Positions 27,446 through 36,321 of a DNA stretch of 64,000 nucleotides are shown in pieces (position 1 is the first letter of the stretch; each line of letters starts with the position of its first letter). The position numbers and the translations under genes were made by a program. Location of the stretch: positions 1-64,000 of the forward strand of contig ONTZ01000011.1 of assembly GCA_900320905.1 (NCBI GenBank), written 5' to 3'. This DNA is from an uncultured Prevotella sp. (GTDB lineage Bacteria > Bacteroidota > Bacteroidia > Bacteroidales > Bacteroidaceae). The notes beneath the pieces are model-generated. The model had not been told where the DNA came from and made no database searches. It saw only the letters and a program-made list of their open reading frames with translations.

Positions 27446-27546
27446 TATTCCCTTGGGGTAATAACTGGAGATCTATTTTTGTCAATAATAAATTTTATGG
27501 ACTATTTTGGTGGGAGTTGGCAGTGATGTCCGCTCCCATTCTTTAT
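27446..27546 (+). ncRNA. Possible small RNA or leader ending in a hairpin
   Basis: Between the -7 element at 27432 and the argD promoter lies about 100 nt with no gene. It ends in a hairpin, TGGGAG pairing with CTCCCA (about 27510-27539) with further G-T pairs at the base, followed by TTCTTTA. A nine-codon frame beginning ATGGACTATTTTGG lies on the rising arm. It could be an independent short RNA or an attenuating leader. I do not recognise the family. Confidence 0.3.
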
Positions 27547-27616
27547 GTGCAAACATATACTCATTTTATACAATAAACTACTAACCATTGACTTTTTTAT
27601 GCAAAAAGACGGGAGA

Positions 27617-27651
27617 TTGTTGCGGTTTGTCGGATATTTGCAGTAACTTTG
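27617..27651 (+). promoter_or_regulatory. Promoter of the argD-to-argF' operon
   Basis: TTGTTG (27617-27622), then 21 bp, then TAACTTTG (27644-27651), leaving about 24 nt before ATG 27677. A separate promoter here fits the separation of this half of the arginine pathway from argR-argC. Confidence 0.65.
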
Positions 27652-27676
27652 CAGCCAAATATAGAAAGGTAATGAT

Positions 27677-28819
27677 ATGAAACTATTCGACGTTTATCCG
27701 CTCTTCGATGTGAACATTGTCAAGGGCAAAGGCTGCAAGGTGTGGGACGATAAGGGACAGGAATACCTGGACTTGTACGGCGGCCATGCCGTCATCAGCA
27801 TCGGACACTCAAACCCGCACTATATAGAAAAAGTGACGGAGCAACTCGGGAAGATCGCTTTCTACTCGAACTCTGTGATTAACAAATTGCAAGTAGAACT
27901 GGCAGAGCGTCTTGGCAAGATTTCCGGTTACGATGACTACCAATTGTTCCTAATTAACTCTGGTGCTGAAGCCAACGAGAACGCACTGAAACTCGCATCC
28001 TTCAAGACGGGCAAGACCCGCGTTCTCTCCTGTGAGAAGGCCTTCCACGGACGTACCTCACTTGCCGTTGAAGTGACGAACAATCCGAAGATCATCGCCC
28101 CCATCAATGATAACCACCACACGCGCTTCCTGCCGATGAACGACTTGGAGCCATGGGTACGGGAATTGTCGAAGGGCGGTGTGGCGGCTGTCATCTTAGA
28201 GTGCATACAGGGTGTGGGCGGCATCCAGATGGCTACACCTGAGTTTGCACAAGGACTGGCCTACGCCTGTAAACGCTACGGGGCTGTGCTAATCTGCGAC
28301 GAGATTCAGTGTGGCTATGGTCGTAGCGGTAAGTTCTTCGCCCACCAGTGGCTCGGCATCAAGCCAGACATTATCACGGTGGCCAAGGGCATCGCCAACG
28401 GATTCCCCATGGGTGCTGTGTTGATCTCTCCTGAGTTTGAGCCCGTCTACGGACAATTAGGCACAACCTTCGGTGGCAATCACCTCGCCTGCGCGGCGGC
28501 ACTGGCTGTGCTCGACGTGTTTGAGGAGGAAGGACTAGTGGAGAATGCCCACGTGATAGGCGACTACCTGATGGACGGTATCCGTGGCATCGGCAGTTCG
28601 CACATCAAGGAGGTGCGCGGTCGAGGACTGATGATTGGCATTGAGTTGGATATGCCACACAAGATGGTACGAAAACCGCTCATCAAGCATGAGCACTGCT
28701 TTACGGGTTGTGCCGGACAAAATATACTGCGCCTGTTGCCGCCCCTGTGTCTCACCAAAGCAGAGGCCGATGATTTCATAGAGAGACTGATTAGAGTACA
28801 ACCAGAAGAGGAAGATTAA
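27677..28819 (+). CDS. argD: N-acylornithine aminotransferase (class III PLP enzyme)
   Basis: ArgD transfers the amino group of glutamate to the N-acylglutamate semialdehyde, giving N-acylornithine. The 380-residue protein has the class III aminotransferase pattern: NSGAEANENALKLA (phosphate binding), CDEIQCGYGRSG, and the PLP-binding lysine Lys237 in TVAKGIANGFPMG. It opens the second block of arginine and proline genes and is followed by proC after 5 bp. In this phylum the substrate is probably the succinyl derivative. Confidence 0.94.
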   Translation: MKLFDVYPLFDVNIVKGKGCKVWDDKGQEYLDLYGGHAVISIGHSNPHYIEKVTEQLGKIAFYSNSVINKLQVELAERLGKISGYDDYQLFLINSGAEANENALKLASFKTGKTRVLSCEKAFHGRTSLAVEVTNNPKIIAPINDNHHTRFLPMNDLEPWVRELSKGGVAAVILECIQGVGGIQMATPEFAQGLAYACKRYGAVLICDEIQCGYGRSGKFFAHQWLGIKPDIITVAKGIANGFPMGAVLISPEFEPVYGQLGTTFGGNHLACAAALAVLDVFEEEGLVENAHVIGDYLMDGIRGIGSSHIKEVRGRGLMIGIELDMPHKMVRKPLIKHEHCFTGCAGQNILRLLPPLCLTKAEADDFIERLIRVQPEEED

Positions 28820-28824
28820 AGAAT

Positions 28825-29607
28825 ATGAAAATATCTGTGATAGGTGCTGGGGCTATGGGCGGTGCCACTGTAGAAGGCCTAATTAAAGGCCAGCAGTTCA
28901 GGAACGAAGATATCACCGTGAGCGATCCGTCGCAGGCGGTTGTAGAGAAATTTACAAAGACAGGTGTCTGTGTAACAACGGACAATAAGTTGGCCGCCGA
29001 CAGTGCTGACATTATCTGCGTCGTAGTCAAGCCATGGCTCGTGGAAAGCGTGCTGAAAGACATTAAGCCAGAACTGGATCCAAAGAAGCAGATTCTGATT
29101 GTGATAGCAGCAGGTGTCACATCGGCCAGTATCAAGGAGTGGCTGGGAGAGAACTGCCCGCCGCTGTTCTTGGTGATACCGAATATCGCCATCGCTGAGA
29201 TGGCGTCGATGACTTTCATCGTACCGTGCGGTGCGGTGATACAGCACCATACAGAACTGGTAAAAGGTATCTTCGACGAGATGGGCAATACGCTCATCAC
29301 CGACGAGCAGCACTTGGCAGCAGGCACTACGCTCGCCTCTTGCGGCATCGCCTATGCCATGCGTTATATCCGTGCAGCCTCTGAGGGCGGTGTGGAACTG
29401 GGGTTCAAGGCAGATGATGCCAAAGCCATCGTCATGCAGACGATGAAAGGCGCTGTAGAACTACTTGAGGCCAGCGGTCTGCATCCTGAGGCAGCCATCG
29501 ATTTGGTGACGACACCTGGCGGTGTAACTATCAAGGGTCTCAACGAGATGGAGCATGCTGGTTTTACCTCGGCAGTTATCAGAGGACTCAAGGCAGGAGC
29601 GAAATAA
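28825..29607 (+). CDS. proC: Pyrroline-5-carboxylate reductase
   Basis: ProC reduces 1-pyrroline-5-carboxylate to proline with NAD(P)H. The 260-residue length is normal. The Rossmann motif VIGAGAMGGATVEG is at the N-terminus, and the C-terminal signature DLVTTPGGVTIKGL marks the substrate-binding dimer domain. proB and proA, which make its substrate, are in the same gene run. It starts 5 bp after argD. Confidence 0.95.
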   Translation: MKISVIGAGAMGGATVEGLIKGQQFRNEDITVSDPSQAVVEKFTKTGVCVTTDNKLAADSADIICVVVKPWLVESVLKDIKPELDPKKQILIVIAAGVTSASIKEWLGENCPPLFLVIPNIAIAEMASMTFIVPCGAVIQHHTELVKGIFDEMGNTLITDEQHLAAGTTLASCGIAYAMRYIRAASEGGVELGFKADDAKAIVMQTMKGAVELLEASGLHPEAAIDLVTTPGGVTIKGLNEMEHAGFTSAVIRGLKAGAK

Positions 29608-29625
29608 GAATTAACATAGAAGAAT

Positions 29626-30183
29626 ATGGACGAACAATTAAGACAAATAGGTGAGCGTCTGCGCGGATTGCGCGATGTGCTCGATATCCCAGTGAGTGAG
29701 ATGGCCGAGACCATCGGCATTGATGCGGAGAAGTATGAGAAGATTGAGGCGGGCGAACTCGACATCACGATTTCAAACCTCATGAAGATTGCACGTAAGT
29801 ACGGTGTTTCTACCGAGGAACTGATTTTCGCCGAGTCACCACACATGAAATCATATTATGTAACGCGCAAAGGACAGGGTATGTCCATCGAACGCACAAA
29901 AGCATACAAGTATCAATCACTTGTGGGCGGCTTTGTAGGCCATAAGGCTGATGTCTTCATCGTCACGGTAGAGCCTAAGCCTGGTGCCCGTACCATCTAC
30001 AAGAACTCACACCCTGGTCAGGAGTTCAACCTCATTCTGGAAGGTAAGATGGAATTATATATTGGCGGCAAGACCATTATCCTCGAAGAGGGCGACAGCA
30101 TTTATTTTGACTCCACAAAGCCCCATGGCATGCTGGCCGTCGGTGACAAAGCCGTGAAGTTCTTAGCATTTACAGTAGAATAA
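29626..30183 (+). CDS. XRE-type HTH regulator with a cupin domain
   Basis: 185 residues. An XRE helix-turn-helix lies at residues 1-65 (LDIPVSEMAETIGIDAEKYEKIEAG), a linker follows, then a cupin-2 barrel at about 105-180 (HPGQEFNLILEGKMELYIGG, EGDSIYFDSTKPHGM). Cupin regulators of this kind sense small molecules. It is followed after 8 bp by an acyl-CoA synthetase; this pairing is, as far as I recall, conserved in Bacteroidota. Its target is unknown. The adjacent synthetase or its product is a plausible partner. Confidence 0.88.
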   Translation: MDEQLRQIGERLRGLRDVLDIPVSEMAETIGIDAEKYEKIEAGELDITISNLMKIARKYGVSTEELIFAESPHMKSYYVTRKGQGMSIERTKAYKYQSLVGGFVGHKADVFIVTVEPKPGARTIYKNSHPGQEFNLILEGKMELYIGGKTIILEEGDSIYFDSTKPHGMLAVGDKAVKFLAFTVE

Positions 30184-30191
30184 ACTAGACT

Positions 30192-31859
30192 ATGATTGAG
30201 AGATTTTTAAAACAGACAAAGTTTACGTCTGTTGAGGATTACAACAAGAATCTGGAGTTCATCATTCCAGAGAACTTCAATTTCGCCTACGACGTGATGG
30301 ACGCGTGGGCTGAGGAGGCACCAGAGAAACTCGCCATCCTCTGGACCAACGATCAAGGTGAAGAGATTCGCACCACATTCGGACAGTTGAAAGAACAGAC
30401 CGATCAAGCCGCCTCATATCTGCAGACACTAGGTATCGGCAAGAACGATCCTGTGATGCTCATCCTGAAACGCCGCTATGAGTGGTGGGTCGTGATGCTC
30501 GCCCTCTGTAAGATTGGTGCCATCGTGATTCCGGCCACCCACATGCTGACCAAGCATGATATTGTCTATCGTAATACCCGTGCCTCTGTAAAGGCCATCA
30601 TCTGTGTGGATGATTCATATGTGGTGAGCCAGATTCAGGCCGCCATGGACGAGAGTCCAACAGTGAAGGAATATATCGCCATCACAGACCACGGGAAACC
30701 TATCCCCGAGGGATTCCATGACTGGCAGACGGAATGGAAACTGGCGCCAAAGTTCGTACGTCCCGCCTTCGTCAATACCAACGACGATACTATGCTGATG
30801 TATTTCACCTCTGGTACAAGCGGTGAACCGAAGATGGTGGCCCACGATTATCTTTACGCCATGGGGCATCTGTCAACGGGTGTCTTCTGGCACAATCTCC
30901 ATGAGGGCTCGCTCCATCTAACAGTGGCTGACACCGGTTGGGGAAAGGCCGTCTGGGGTAAGTTCTATGGTCAGTGGTTTGCCGGTGCAACCGTGTTCGT
31001 GTTCGACCACGAGAAATTCAATGCAGACACTCTGCTCCGCCAGATGGAGAAATACAAGGTGACAAGTTTTTGCGCTCCCCCGACCATCTACCGCTTTATG
31101 ATACGCGAAGATCTGAGCAAATACGACCTTTCTTCGCTGGAATACTGCTGCACGGCCGGCGAGGCCCTTAACCCCGCTGTCTTCGATAAACTCAAAGAGA
31201 AGATTGGCCTCAACATCATGGAAGGTTTCGGCCAGACTGAGACCACAATGACCCTTGGGACCTTCCCTTGGATGACACCTAAGCCAGGCAGTATGGGTAT
31301 CCCCAATGCTCAGTACGACATCGACCTCATCCGCGCCGACGGGACTAGTTGCGAGGATGGTGAGAAAGGCGAGATTGTGGTGCGCGTCGGTGACCGCAAG
31401 CCCATCGGACTCTTCAAAGAGTACTACCGTGATCCCGAATTGACCCGTGAGGCTTGGCATGATGGAATATACCATACAGGCGATATGGCCTGGCGTGACG
31501 AGGATGGTTACTATTGGTTCGAAGGCCGTATTGACGATGTCATCAAGAGTTCTGGCTACCGCATTGGCCCATTCGAGGTGGAGAGTGCCCTCATGACCCA
31601 CCCAGCCGTCGTGGAATGCGCCATTACCGGTGTACCCGATGATATTCGCGGCATGGTGGTGAAGGCTACCGTAGTGCTCGGCAAGGAGTGGAAGGACAAG
31701 GCAGGAGATGACCTGATCAAGGAATTACAGCAACACGTCAAAAAAGAGACGGCTCCCTATAAGTACCCCCGCATCGTCGAGTTCGTCGAAGAACTGCCCA
31801 AGACCATCAGTGGTAAGATCCGCCGTGTAGAAATCCGAAAGAAAGACGCGGAAAAATAA
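30192..31859 (+). CDS. AMP-forming acyl-CoA synthetase
   Basis: 555 residues of the ANL superfamily, activating a carboxylic acid through an acyl-adenylate to its CoA thioester. The P-loop YFTSGTSGEPKMVAHD lies around residues 204-219. The motif EGFGQTETTM is in the middle and the hinge region is WFEGRIDDVIKSSGYRIGP. The catalytic lysine of the C-terminal domain is Lys542 in KTISGKIRR. It most resembles medium-chain acyl-CoA synthetases, but the acid cannot be predicted. It overlaps yraN by one base (TAATG). Confidence 0.88.
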   Translation: MIERFLKQTKFTSVEDYNKNLEFIIPENFNFAYDVMDAWAEEAPEKLAILWTNDQGEEIRTTFGQLKEQTDQAASYLQTLGIGKNDPVMLILKRRYEWWVVMLALCKIGAIVIPATHMLTKHDIVYRNTRASVKAIICVDDSYVVSQIQAAMDESPTVKEYIAITDHGKPIPEGFHDWQTEWKLAPKFVRPAFVNTNDDTMLMYFTSGTSGEPKMVAHDYLYAMGHLSTGVFWHNLHEGSLHLTVADTGWGKAVWGKFYGQWFAGATVFVFDHEKFNADTLLRQMEKYKVTSFCAPPTIYRFMIREDLSKYDLSSLEYCCTAGEALNPAVFDKLKEKIGLNIMEGFGQTETTMTLGTFPWMTPKPGSMGIPNAQYDIDLIRADGTSCEDGEKGEIVVRVGDRKPIGLFKEYYRDPELTREAWHDGIYHTGDMAWRDEDGYYWFEGRIDDVIKSSGYRIGPFEVESALMTHPAVVECAITGVPDDIRGMVVKATVVLGKEWKDKAGDDLIKELQQHVKKETAPYKYPRIVEFVEELPKTISGKIRRVEIRKKDAEK

Positions 31860-32218
31860 TGGCGGCACATAATGAACTGGGTAAGTGGGGCGAGGACATA
31901 GCCGCAACCTATCTGGAAAAAAAAGGCTTTGAGATTATAGAGCGCGACTGGAAATCGGGACACCACGACCTTGACATTGTGGCAAAGGACGGCAATACGT
32001 TGGTAATTGTGGAAGTAAAGACACGTCGCAACCGACTGTTCGGTAATCCCGAGGAAGCCATTGACTACAAGAAACGGAAGAGTCTGCAATCGGCCATTAA
32101 CCACTATGTTAAAAGTCATCGTACTGGCCAAGATGTGAGGTTCGACATCATCAGTATCGTTGGCATGATAGGCTCCCAACCCGAGATAGACCACATCATA
32201 GATGTAACATTAATATGA
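31859..32218 (+). CDS. yraN: UPF0102/YraN-family endonuclease-like protein
   Basis: 119 residues of the YraN family, which has a restriction-endonuclease-like fold. The usual signature is present: ELGKWGEDIAATYLEKKGF, then a nuclease-like core DLDIVAKDGNTLVIVEVKTR containing the D and ExK residues. Its cellular role is not established. The ATG overlaps the synthetase stop, and its own stop overlaps the proB start (32215), so all three are translationally coupled. Confidence 0.9.
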   Translation: MAAHNELGKWGEDIAATYLEKKGFEIIERDWKSGHHDLDIVAKDGNTLVIVEVKTRRNRLFGNPEEAIDYKKRKSLQSAINHYVKSHRTGQDVRFDIISIVGMIGSQPEIDHIIDVTLI

Positions 32219-32988
32219 AAAGAAGGATTGTCATAAAGATTGGCTCGAATGTGCTGACACGAACGGACGGGAAACTGGATGTCACCCGCATGTCAGCATT
32301 GGTCGACCAAATAGCCTGGCTTCGGAAGCAGGGCATCGAGGTAATCCTCGTATCGTCTGGTGCCGTAGCCTGCGGACGGCGGGAACTGACCGTAGACCAT
32401 TCGCTCGACAGCGTGGAGCAACGGCAATTGTTCTCTGCCGTCGGCCAAGTCAAACTTGTAGGTCTTTACTACGACCTGTTCCGGGAATTCGGTATCCACG
32501 TGGGACAAGTTCTGACGATGAAGGAGAACTTTGAACCAGGCGAACAATACCGCAACCAGAGGGCCTGTATGACGGTGATGTTGGAAAACGATGTACTGCC
32601 TATCGTCAATGAGAACGACACCGTCAGTGTCACTGAACTGATGTTCACCGATAACGACGAACTCTCGGGCCTCATCGCGCAGATGATGCAGGCTGACACA
32701 CTCATTCTGCTCTCTAATATCGATGGTATCTACGACGGGCATCCCGACAATCCTGCATCACACATTATTCCAACCGTTGAGCCAGGCCGCAACCTGTCGC
32801 AGTACATCAAGGAAGAGAAAAGTGCCTTCGGTCGTGGCGGCATGCACTCAAAATACACCACAGCCAGCAAGGTTTCACAGGCCGGCATCCGCGTGATCAT
32901 CGCCAACGGCGAACGCGAGAATATCCTCGTCGATTTGATAAATCAACCCGAATTAACCCCACATACAGAGTTTACACCATGCAACTGA
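32215..32988 (+). CDS. proB: Glutamate 5-kinase (short form without PUA domain)
   Basis: ProB phosphorylates glutamate for proline synthesis. The amino-acid-kinase core is clear: KIGSNVLTR at the N-terminus, [25 protein letters not shown], and [12 protein letters not shown] near the end. At 257 residues it lacks the C-terminal PUA domain found in the Escherichia coli enzyme; short forms are common in Bacteroidota. It overlaps yraN by 4 bases and proA by 10. Confidence 0.93.
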   Translation: MKRRIVIKIGSNVLTRTDGKLDVTRMSALVDQIAWLRKQGIEVILVSSGAVACGRRELTVDHSLDSVEQRQLFSAVGQVKLVGLYYDLFREFGIHVGQVLTMKENFEPGEQYRNQRACMTVMLENDVLPIVNENDTVSVTELMFTDNDELSGLIAQMMQADTLILLSNIDGIYDGHPDNPASHIIPTVEPGRNLSQYIKEEKSAFGRGGMHSKYTTASKVSQAGIRVIIANGERENILVDLINQPELTPHTEFTPCN

Positions 32989-34220
32989 AAGAAATATTCG
33001 AGAAAGTAAAGCGTGCCAGCAAAAGTCTGGCACTGCTGAGCGACGAACAGCGCAACGAGATACTAAATGCCGTTGCCAATGCTATTATATATAATAAGGT
33101 GAGAATTCTAGAAGCCAATGCTCAGGATTTGGCCAAGATGCCGAAGGACAATCCTCTCTACGATCGTCTGCAACTGACAGAAAGCCGTTTGGAAGGGATC
33201 GCTGCCGATATGCGGAATGTTGCAACCTTACCTACGCCCCTTGGACATGTCACCAAGCAGAAGACGCTACCCAATGGGCTGCGCCTTTGTCGCATCAGTG
33301 TACCTTTCGGTGTCATTGGTATGATCTACGAGGCTCGACCGAACGTGACATTCGATGTCTTCTCGCTCTGCTTCAAGAGTGGTAATGCCTGCGTGCTGAA
33401 AGGTGGGAAGGATGCCGACTGCTCCAACCGCGAGGAGGTGGCACTCATTCACGAGATACTGGAAAAGTATGGTGTGTCGAAGGATGTCGTCGCCCTGTTG
33501 CCGGCCACCCACGAAGCCACGGGCGAAATGCTCAATGCCGTGGGCTATATCGACCTTTGCATCCCCCGAGGCGGAAGAAAACTCATCAACTTTGTCCGTG
33601 ACACCGCCCGTGTACCAGTGATTGAGACTGGAGCCGGCGTGGTAAGCATCTATTTTGACAAGGATGGTGATTTAGAAATGGGCAAGGCAATCATCAACAA
33701 TGCCAAGACCCGCCGTGTCTCAGTCTGCAATGCACTAGACAGTCTCATCATACACGAGAGTCGTCTGAACGACCTACCTATTCTCTGCGAGAAAATGGCC
33801 GAGAAGAATGTCATCATCTATGCCGACGAGCAGGCTTTCACAGCCCTCTACGGCAAATACCCTTACTTAGAACACGCCACCGCCGAGAGTTTCGGCACAG
33901 AGTTCATGGACTATAAAATGGCCATCAAGACCGTTACTTCGCTTGACGAAGCGCTGACACATATCGACGAGAATGGCTCTGGCCACAGCGAGGCCATCGT
34001 CACAATGAATGAGGAGACTGCCCGTAAGTTCCAAGCCCACGTCGATGCTGCCTGCGTCTACTGGAATGCACCGACTTCGTTTACTGACGGGGCGCAATTC
34101 GGGCTCGGAGCGGAGATAGGTATCTCCACCCAGAAACTCGGTCCCCGTGGTCCAATGGCGCTTGAAGAAATATGCACATACAAGTGGCTCATCGAAGGCG
34201 AGGGGCAGACTCGCCCATAA
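32979..34220 (+). CDS. proA: Gamma-glutamyl phosphate reductase
   Basis: ProA reduces gamma-glutamyl phosphate to the semialdehyde, which cyclises to the ProC substrate. The 413-residue protein is normal in length. The aldehyde-dehydrogenase-like fold shows [11 protein letters not shown] and the catalytic cysteine Cys250 in [12 protein letters not shown], and the C-terminus holds [19 protein letters not shown]. The start at 32979 overlaps the end of proB. Codons near 33086-33100 contain the A/T-rich word ATATATAATAAGGT, which occurs elsewhere in the window. Confidence 0.95.
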   Translation: MQLKEIFEKVKRASKSLALLSDEQRNEILNAVANAIIYNKVRILEANAQDLAKMPKDNPLYDRLQLTESRLEGIAADMRNVATLPTPLGHVTKQKTLPNGLRLCRISVPFGVIGMIYEARPNVTFDVFSLCFKSGNACVLKGGKDADCSNREEVALIHEILEKYGVSKDVVALLPATHEATGEMLNAVGYIDLCIPRGGRKLINFVRDTARVPVIETGAGVVSIYFDKDGDLEMGKAIINNAKTRRVSVCNALDSLIIHESRLNDLPILCEKMAEKNVIIYADEQAFTALYGKYPYLEHATAESFGTEFMDYKMAIKTVTSLDEALTHIDENGSGHSEAIVTMNEETARKFQAHVDAACVYWNAPTSFTDGAQFGLGAEIGISTQKLGPRGPMALEEICTYKWLIEGEGQTRP

Positions 34221-34256
34221 ATTCCCATTATCCCCATTAAATCCAACATCACAGAA

Positions 34257-35219
34257 ATGAAAAGTTTTATCAACGTAGAAGATATCGGCGACCTCCAGAA
34301 TGCCCTCGCCGAAGCACAGGAGATCAAGAATGACCGTTACAAGTATCAGCATCTGGGACGGAACAAAACCCTGATGATGATTTTCTTCAATAATTCCCTC
34401 CGTACCCGCCTCTCCACCCAGAAGGCCGCGATGAATTTGGGCATGAACGTCATCGTTCTCGATGTGAATGCCGGTGCATGGAAATTAGAGACTGAGCGTG
34501 GTGTCGTCATGGACGGCGACAAAAGCGAGCACCTATTGGAAGCCATTCCCGTGATGGGCTGCTACTGTGACCTCATTGGTGTGCGCTCGTTTGCCGGCCT
34601 CACTGACCGTGAATATGACTATGCAGAAACGGTGCTGAATCAGTTTATCAAATATTCCGGCCGTCCCGTATTCGCCATGGAAACGGCCACTGTACACCCC
34701 CTTCAAGCCTTCGCCGACCTCATCACCATTGAGGAGCATAAAACCATAGAGCGCCCGAAGGTGGTTCTCACCTGGGCTCCCCACTGCCGCGCTCTGCCAC
34801 AGGCTGTGCCTAACTCGTTCGCCCAGTGGATGAACGCCGCCAATGTCGACCTAGTCATCACCCATCCCAAGGGCTACGAACTCGACCCGAAATTCATCGG
34901 CAATACCCGTGTGGAGTACGACCAGAAGAAAGCCTTCGAGGGGGCTGACTTCATCTATGCCAAGAACTGGTCGAACCCAGGCGTGACGAATCCTACCGAC
35001 TACGGAAAGATTACTTCGAAAGACATGTCGTGGACGGTAGATACCGAGCATATGTCGTGGACCAACAACGGCAAATTCTTACATTGCCTGCCCGTGCGCC
35101 GTAATCTCATCGTCACCGACGATGTGATAGAGTCACCCAACAGCCTCGTCATCCCCGAGGCAGCCAATCGGGAAATCAGTTGTTCGGTCGTCATCAAACG
35201 AATGCTCGAAGCATTGTAA
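34257..35219 (+). CDS. argF': N-succinylornithine carbamoyltransferase (ArgF')
   Basis: The enzyme carbamoylates N-acylornithine, the route Bacteroidota use instead of ornithine carbamoyltransferase. The 320-residue protein has the carbamoyl-phosphate motif SLRTR at residues 47-51, and GAWKLETERGVVMDGD, RSFAGL, HPLQAFADL and HCLPVRRN typical of the succinylornithine/acetylornithine branch. Residue 90, aligned by eye to the specificity position reported as Pro90 in the Bacteroides fragilis enzyme and Glu92 in the Xanthomonas acetylornithine enzyme, is serine. The acyl group is therefore not settled by this residue. It closes the operon at a strong terminator. Confidence 0.9.
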   Translation: MKSFINVEDIGDLQNALAEAQEIKNDRYKYQHLGRNKTLMMIFFNNSLRTRLSTQKAAMNLGMNVIVLDVNAGAWKLETERGVVMDGDKSEHLLEAIPVMGCYCDLIGVRSFAGLTDREYDYAETVLNQFIKYSGRPVFAMETATVHPLQAFADLITIEEHKTIERPKVVLTWAPHCRALPQAVPNSFAQWMNAANVDLVITHPKGYELDPKFIGNTRVEYDQKKAFEGADFIYAKNWSNPGVTNPTDYGKITSKDMSWTVDTEHMSWTNNGKFLHCLPVRRNLIVTDDVIESPNSLVIPEAANREISCSVVIKRMLEAL

Positions 35220-35224
35220 ATACA

Positions 35225-35260
35225 AGAAGAGTGAGGTTAGTCGCCTCACTCTTCTTTTTT
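35225..35260 (+). terminator. Terminator between argF' and the convergent DUF3089 gene
   Basis: A perfect 12-bp stem, AGAAGAGTGAGG (35225-35236) with CCTCACTCTTCT (35244-35255), a 7-base loop and a run of T ending at 35260. The descending arm contains the stop codon of the minus-strand gene, so this hairpin lies at the junction of two convergent genes. Confidence 0.9.
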
Positions 35261-36214
35261 CTCAAAGTATGCTGCCACGCGATCCATAATGTTCTGGCAG
35301 ATATAAGGATAGTAGAATTTCAGTTCCCGATGGTGATAGTTGCCTGGCACGCCAATGATAGGCATCGGCCTGTTGTCAGGGTAATTACCGACCAATACCA
35401 GATGACTCTCTGGGTCGCACCGCGCCGTCAGCGTATCAGTACGCTTATAGTCAACGACCACAAACGGAGCACTAACTGTGTCCGTCCGCCAGTTTACTGG
35501 ATTGATGCACAACAGGTTGCCTCCACTCACCACTGAGATGGTGTCCTCCGGCGAGCGCACAGAGTTGAAACAAATCGTTACCCCCGTGTCTGTCGCCCCC
35601 TTTGCTGGGCGTATCAGCGGACAGGAATCCAGATCCTCCTGTGTCACCTTGTAGCCGACAACATAAGCCGCCACCAGCCGCGAGGCGATGCTGTCGGGCA
35701 TCCGTCGCATGATGTCCATCATGGCATGTGCTCCCTGACTGTATCCCGCAATCACAAAGGGTCGCCCTTGATTGTAATGCTCGATGTAATAGTCCCAACT
35801 GTGCCGCACATCCGACATCGCTAAGGAAAGTCGTGCCATCGTTGCCTCTGCAGACTCCCACGACTGCATGGACACCTGACGATAGTAAGGCGAGAAATAG
35901 TTGCAGTCGCCAGAATAGAAAGAATCCACGGCATGCATCTCAAGCGCCATGCACTCCCGTAGATAATCATCATAAGTATCGGCAAAATGACAGGTATCAC
36001 CGTCCATCAGATGGTCGCCTGTCTCGGTGGAAATAATATAGAAGAGGTCAGCCCTTCCACCTCGGTCACGGATAAACCACTGCGTTGAATCGGCATAGTC
36101 CGGTTCAGTGGGTATTGGACCCATCAGCGTATCCTTGCCGTCATCCCAAGAAGAGAGCAACAGCAACAGAGCCATTGCGCAAAGCATCATCAATACCCTT
36201 TTCCGGCACATCAT
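35246..36214 (-). CDS. DUF3089 alpha/beta-hydrolase-like exported protein
   Basis: 322 residues. A hydrophobic N-terminus (MLCAMALLLLLSSW) indicates export; no lipobox cysteine follows. The serine-hydrolase nucleophile elbow GYSQGA lies at residues 157-162 with Ser159. The surrounding RPFVIAGYSQGAHAMMD and the Asp- and His-containing C-terminal part fit the DUF3089 family, whose substrates are unknown. It is transcribed convergently to argF' and divergently from the aldolase gene, with a TATCTTTG element about 27 bp upstream on its own strand. Confidence 0.78.
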   Translation of the reverse strand: MMCRKRVLMMLCAMALLLLLSSWDDGKDTLMGPIPTEPDYADSTQWFIRDRGGRADLFYIISTETGDHLMDGDTCHFADTYDDYLRECMALEMHAVDSFYSGDCNYFSPYYRQVSMQSWESAEATMARLSLAMSDVRHSWDYYIEHYNQGRPFVIAGYSQGAHAMMDIMRRMPDSIASRLVAAYVVGYKVTQEDLDSCPLIRPAKGATDTGVTICFNSVRSPEDTISVVSGGNLLCINPVNWRTDTVSAPFVVVDYKRTDTLTARCDPESHLVLVGNYPDNRPMPIIGVPGNYHHRELKFYYPYICQNIMDRVAAYFEKKEE

Positions 36215-36240
36215 CGTCGTGGTTGAATGAAATTTGGTTG

Positions 36241-36248
36241 CAAAGATA
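36241..36248 (-). promoter_or_regulatory. -7 element for the DUF3089 gene
   Basis: TATCTTTG on the minus strand, about 27 bp before the first ATG of the gene. The -33 match is weak. It lies back to back with the promoter of the rightward aldolase gene. Confidence 0.55.
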
Positions 36249-36269
36249 CAAAAAAAGCCACAGATTACA

Positions 36270-36299
36270 TTGATTGTTACATATTATTTCGTAATTTTG
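36270..36299 (+). promoter_or_regulatory. Promoter of the threonine-aldolase-type gene
   Basis: TTG (36270-36272), 19 bp, TAATTTTG (36292-36299), leaving about 22 nt before ATG 36322. Confidence 0.7.
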
Positions 36300-36321
36300 C
36301 AACCAATAAACAGACAAAACG

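Noticed and set aside
5013-27676. Integrative element with attachment sites
   Set aside because: No integrase, transposase, tRNA or direct repeat was found at either edge, so I call it an apparent insertion of unknown mechanism.
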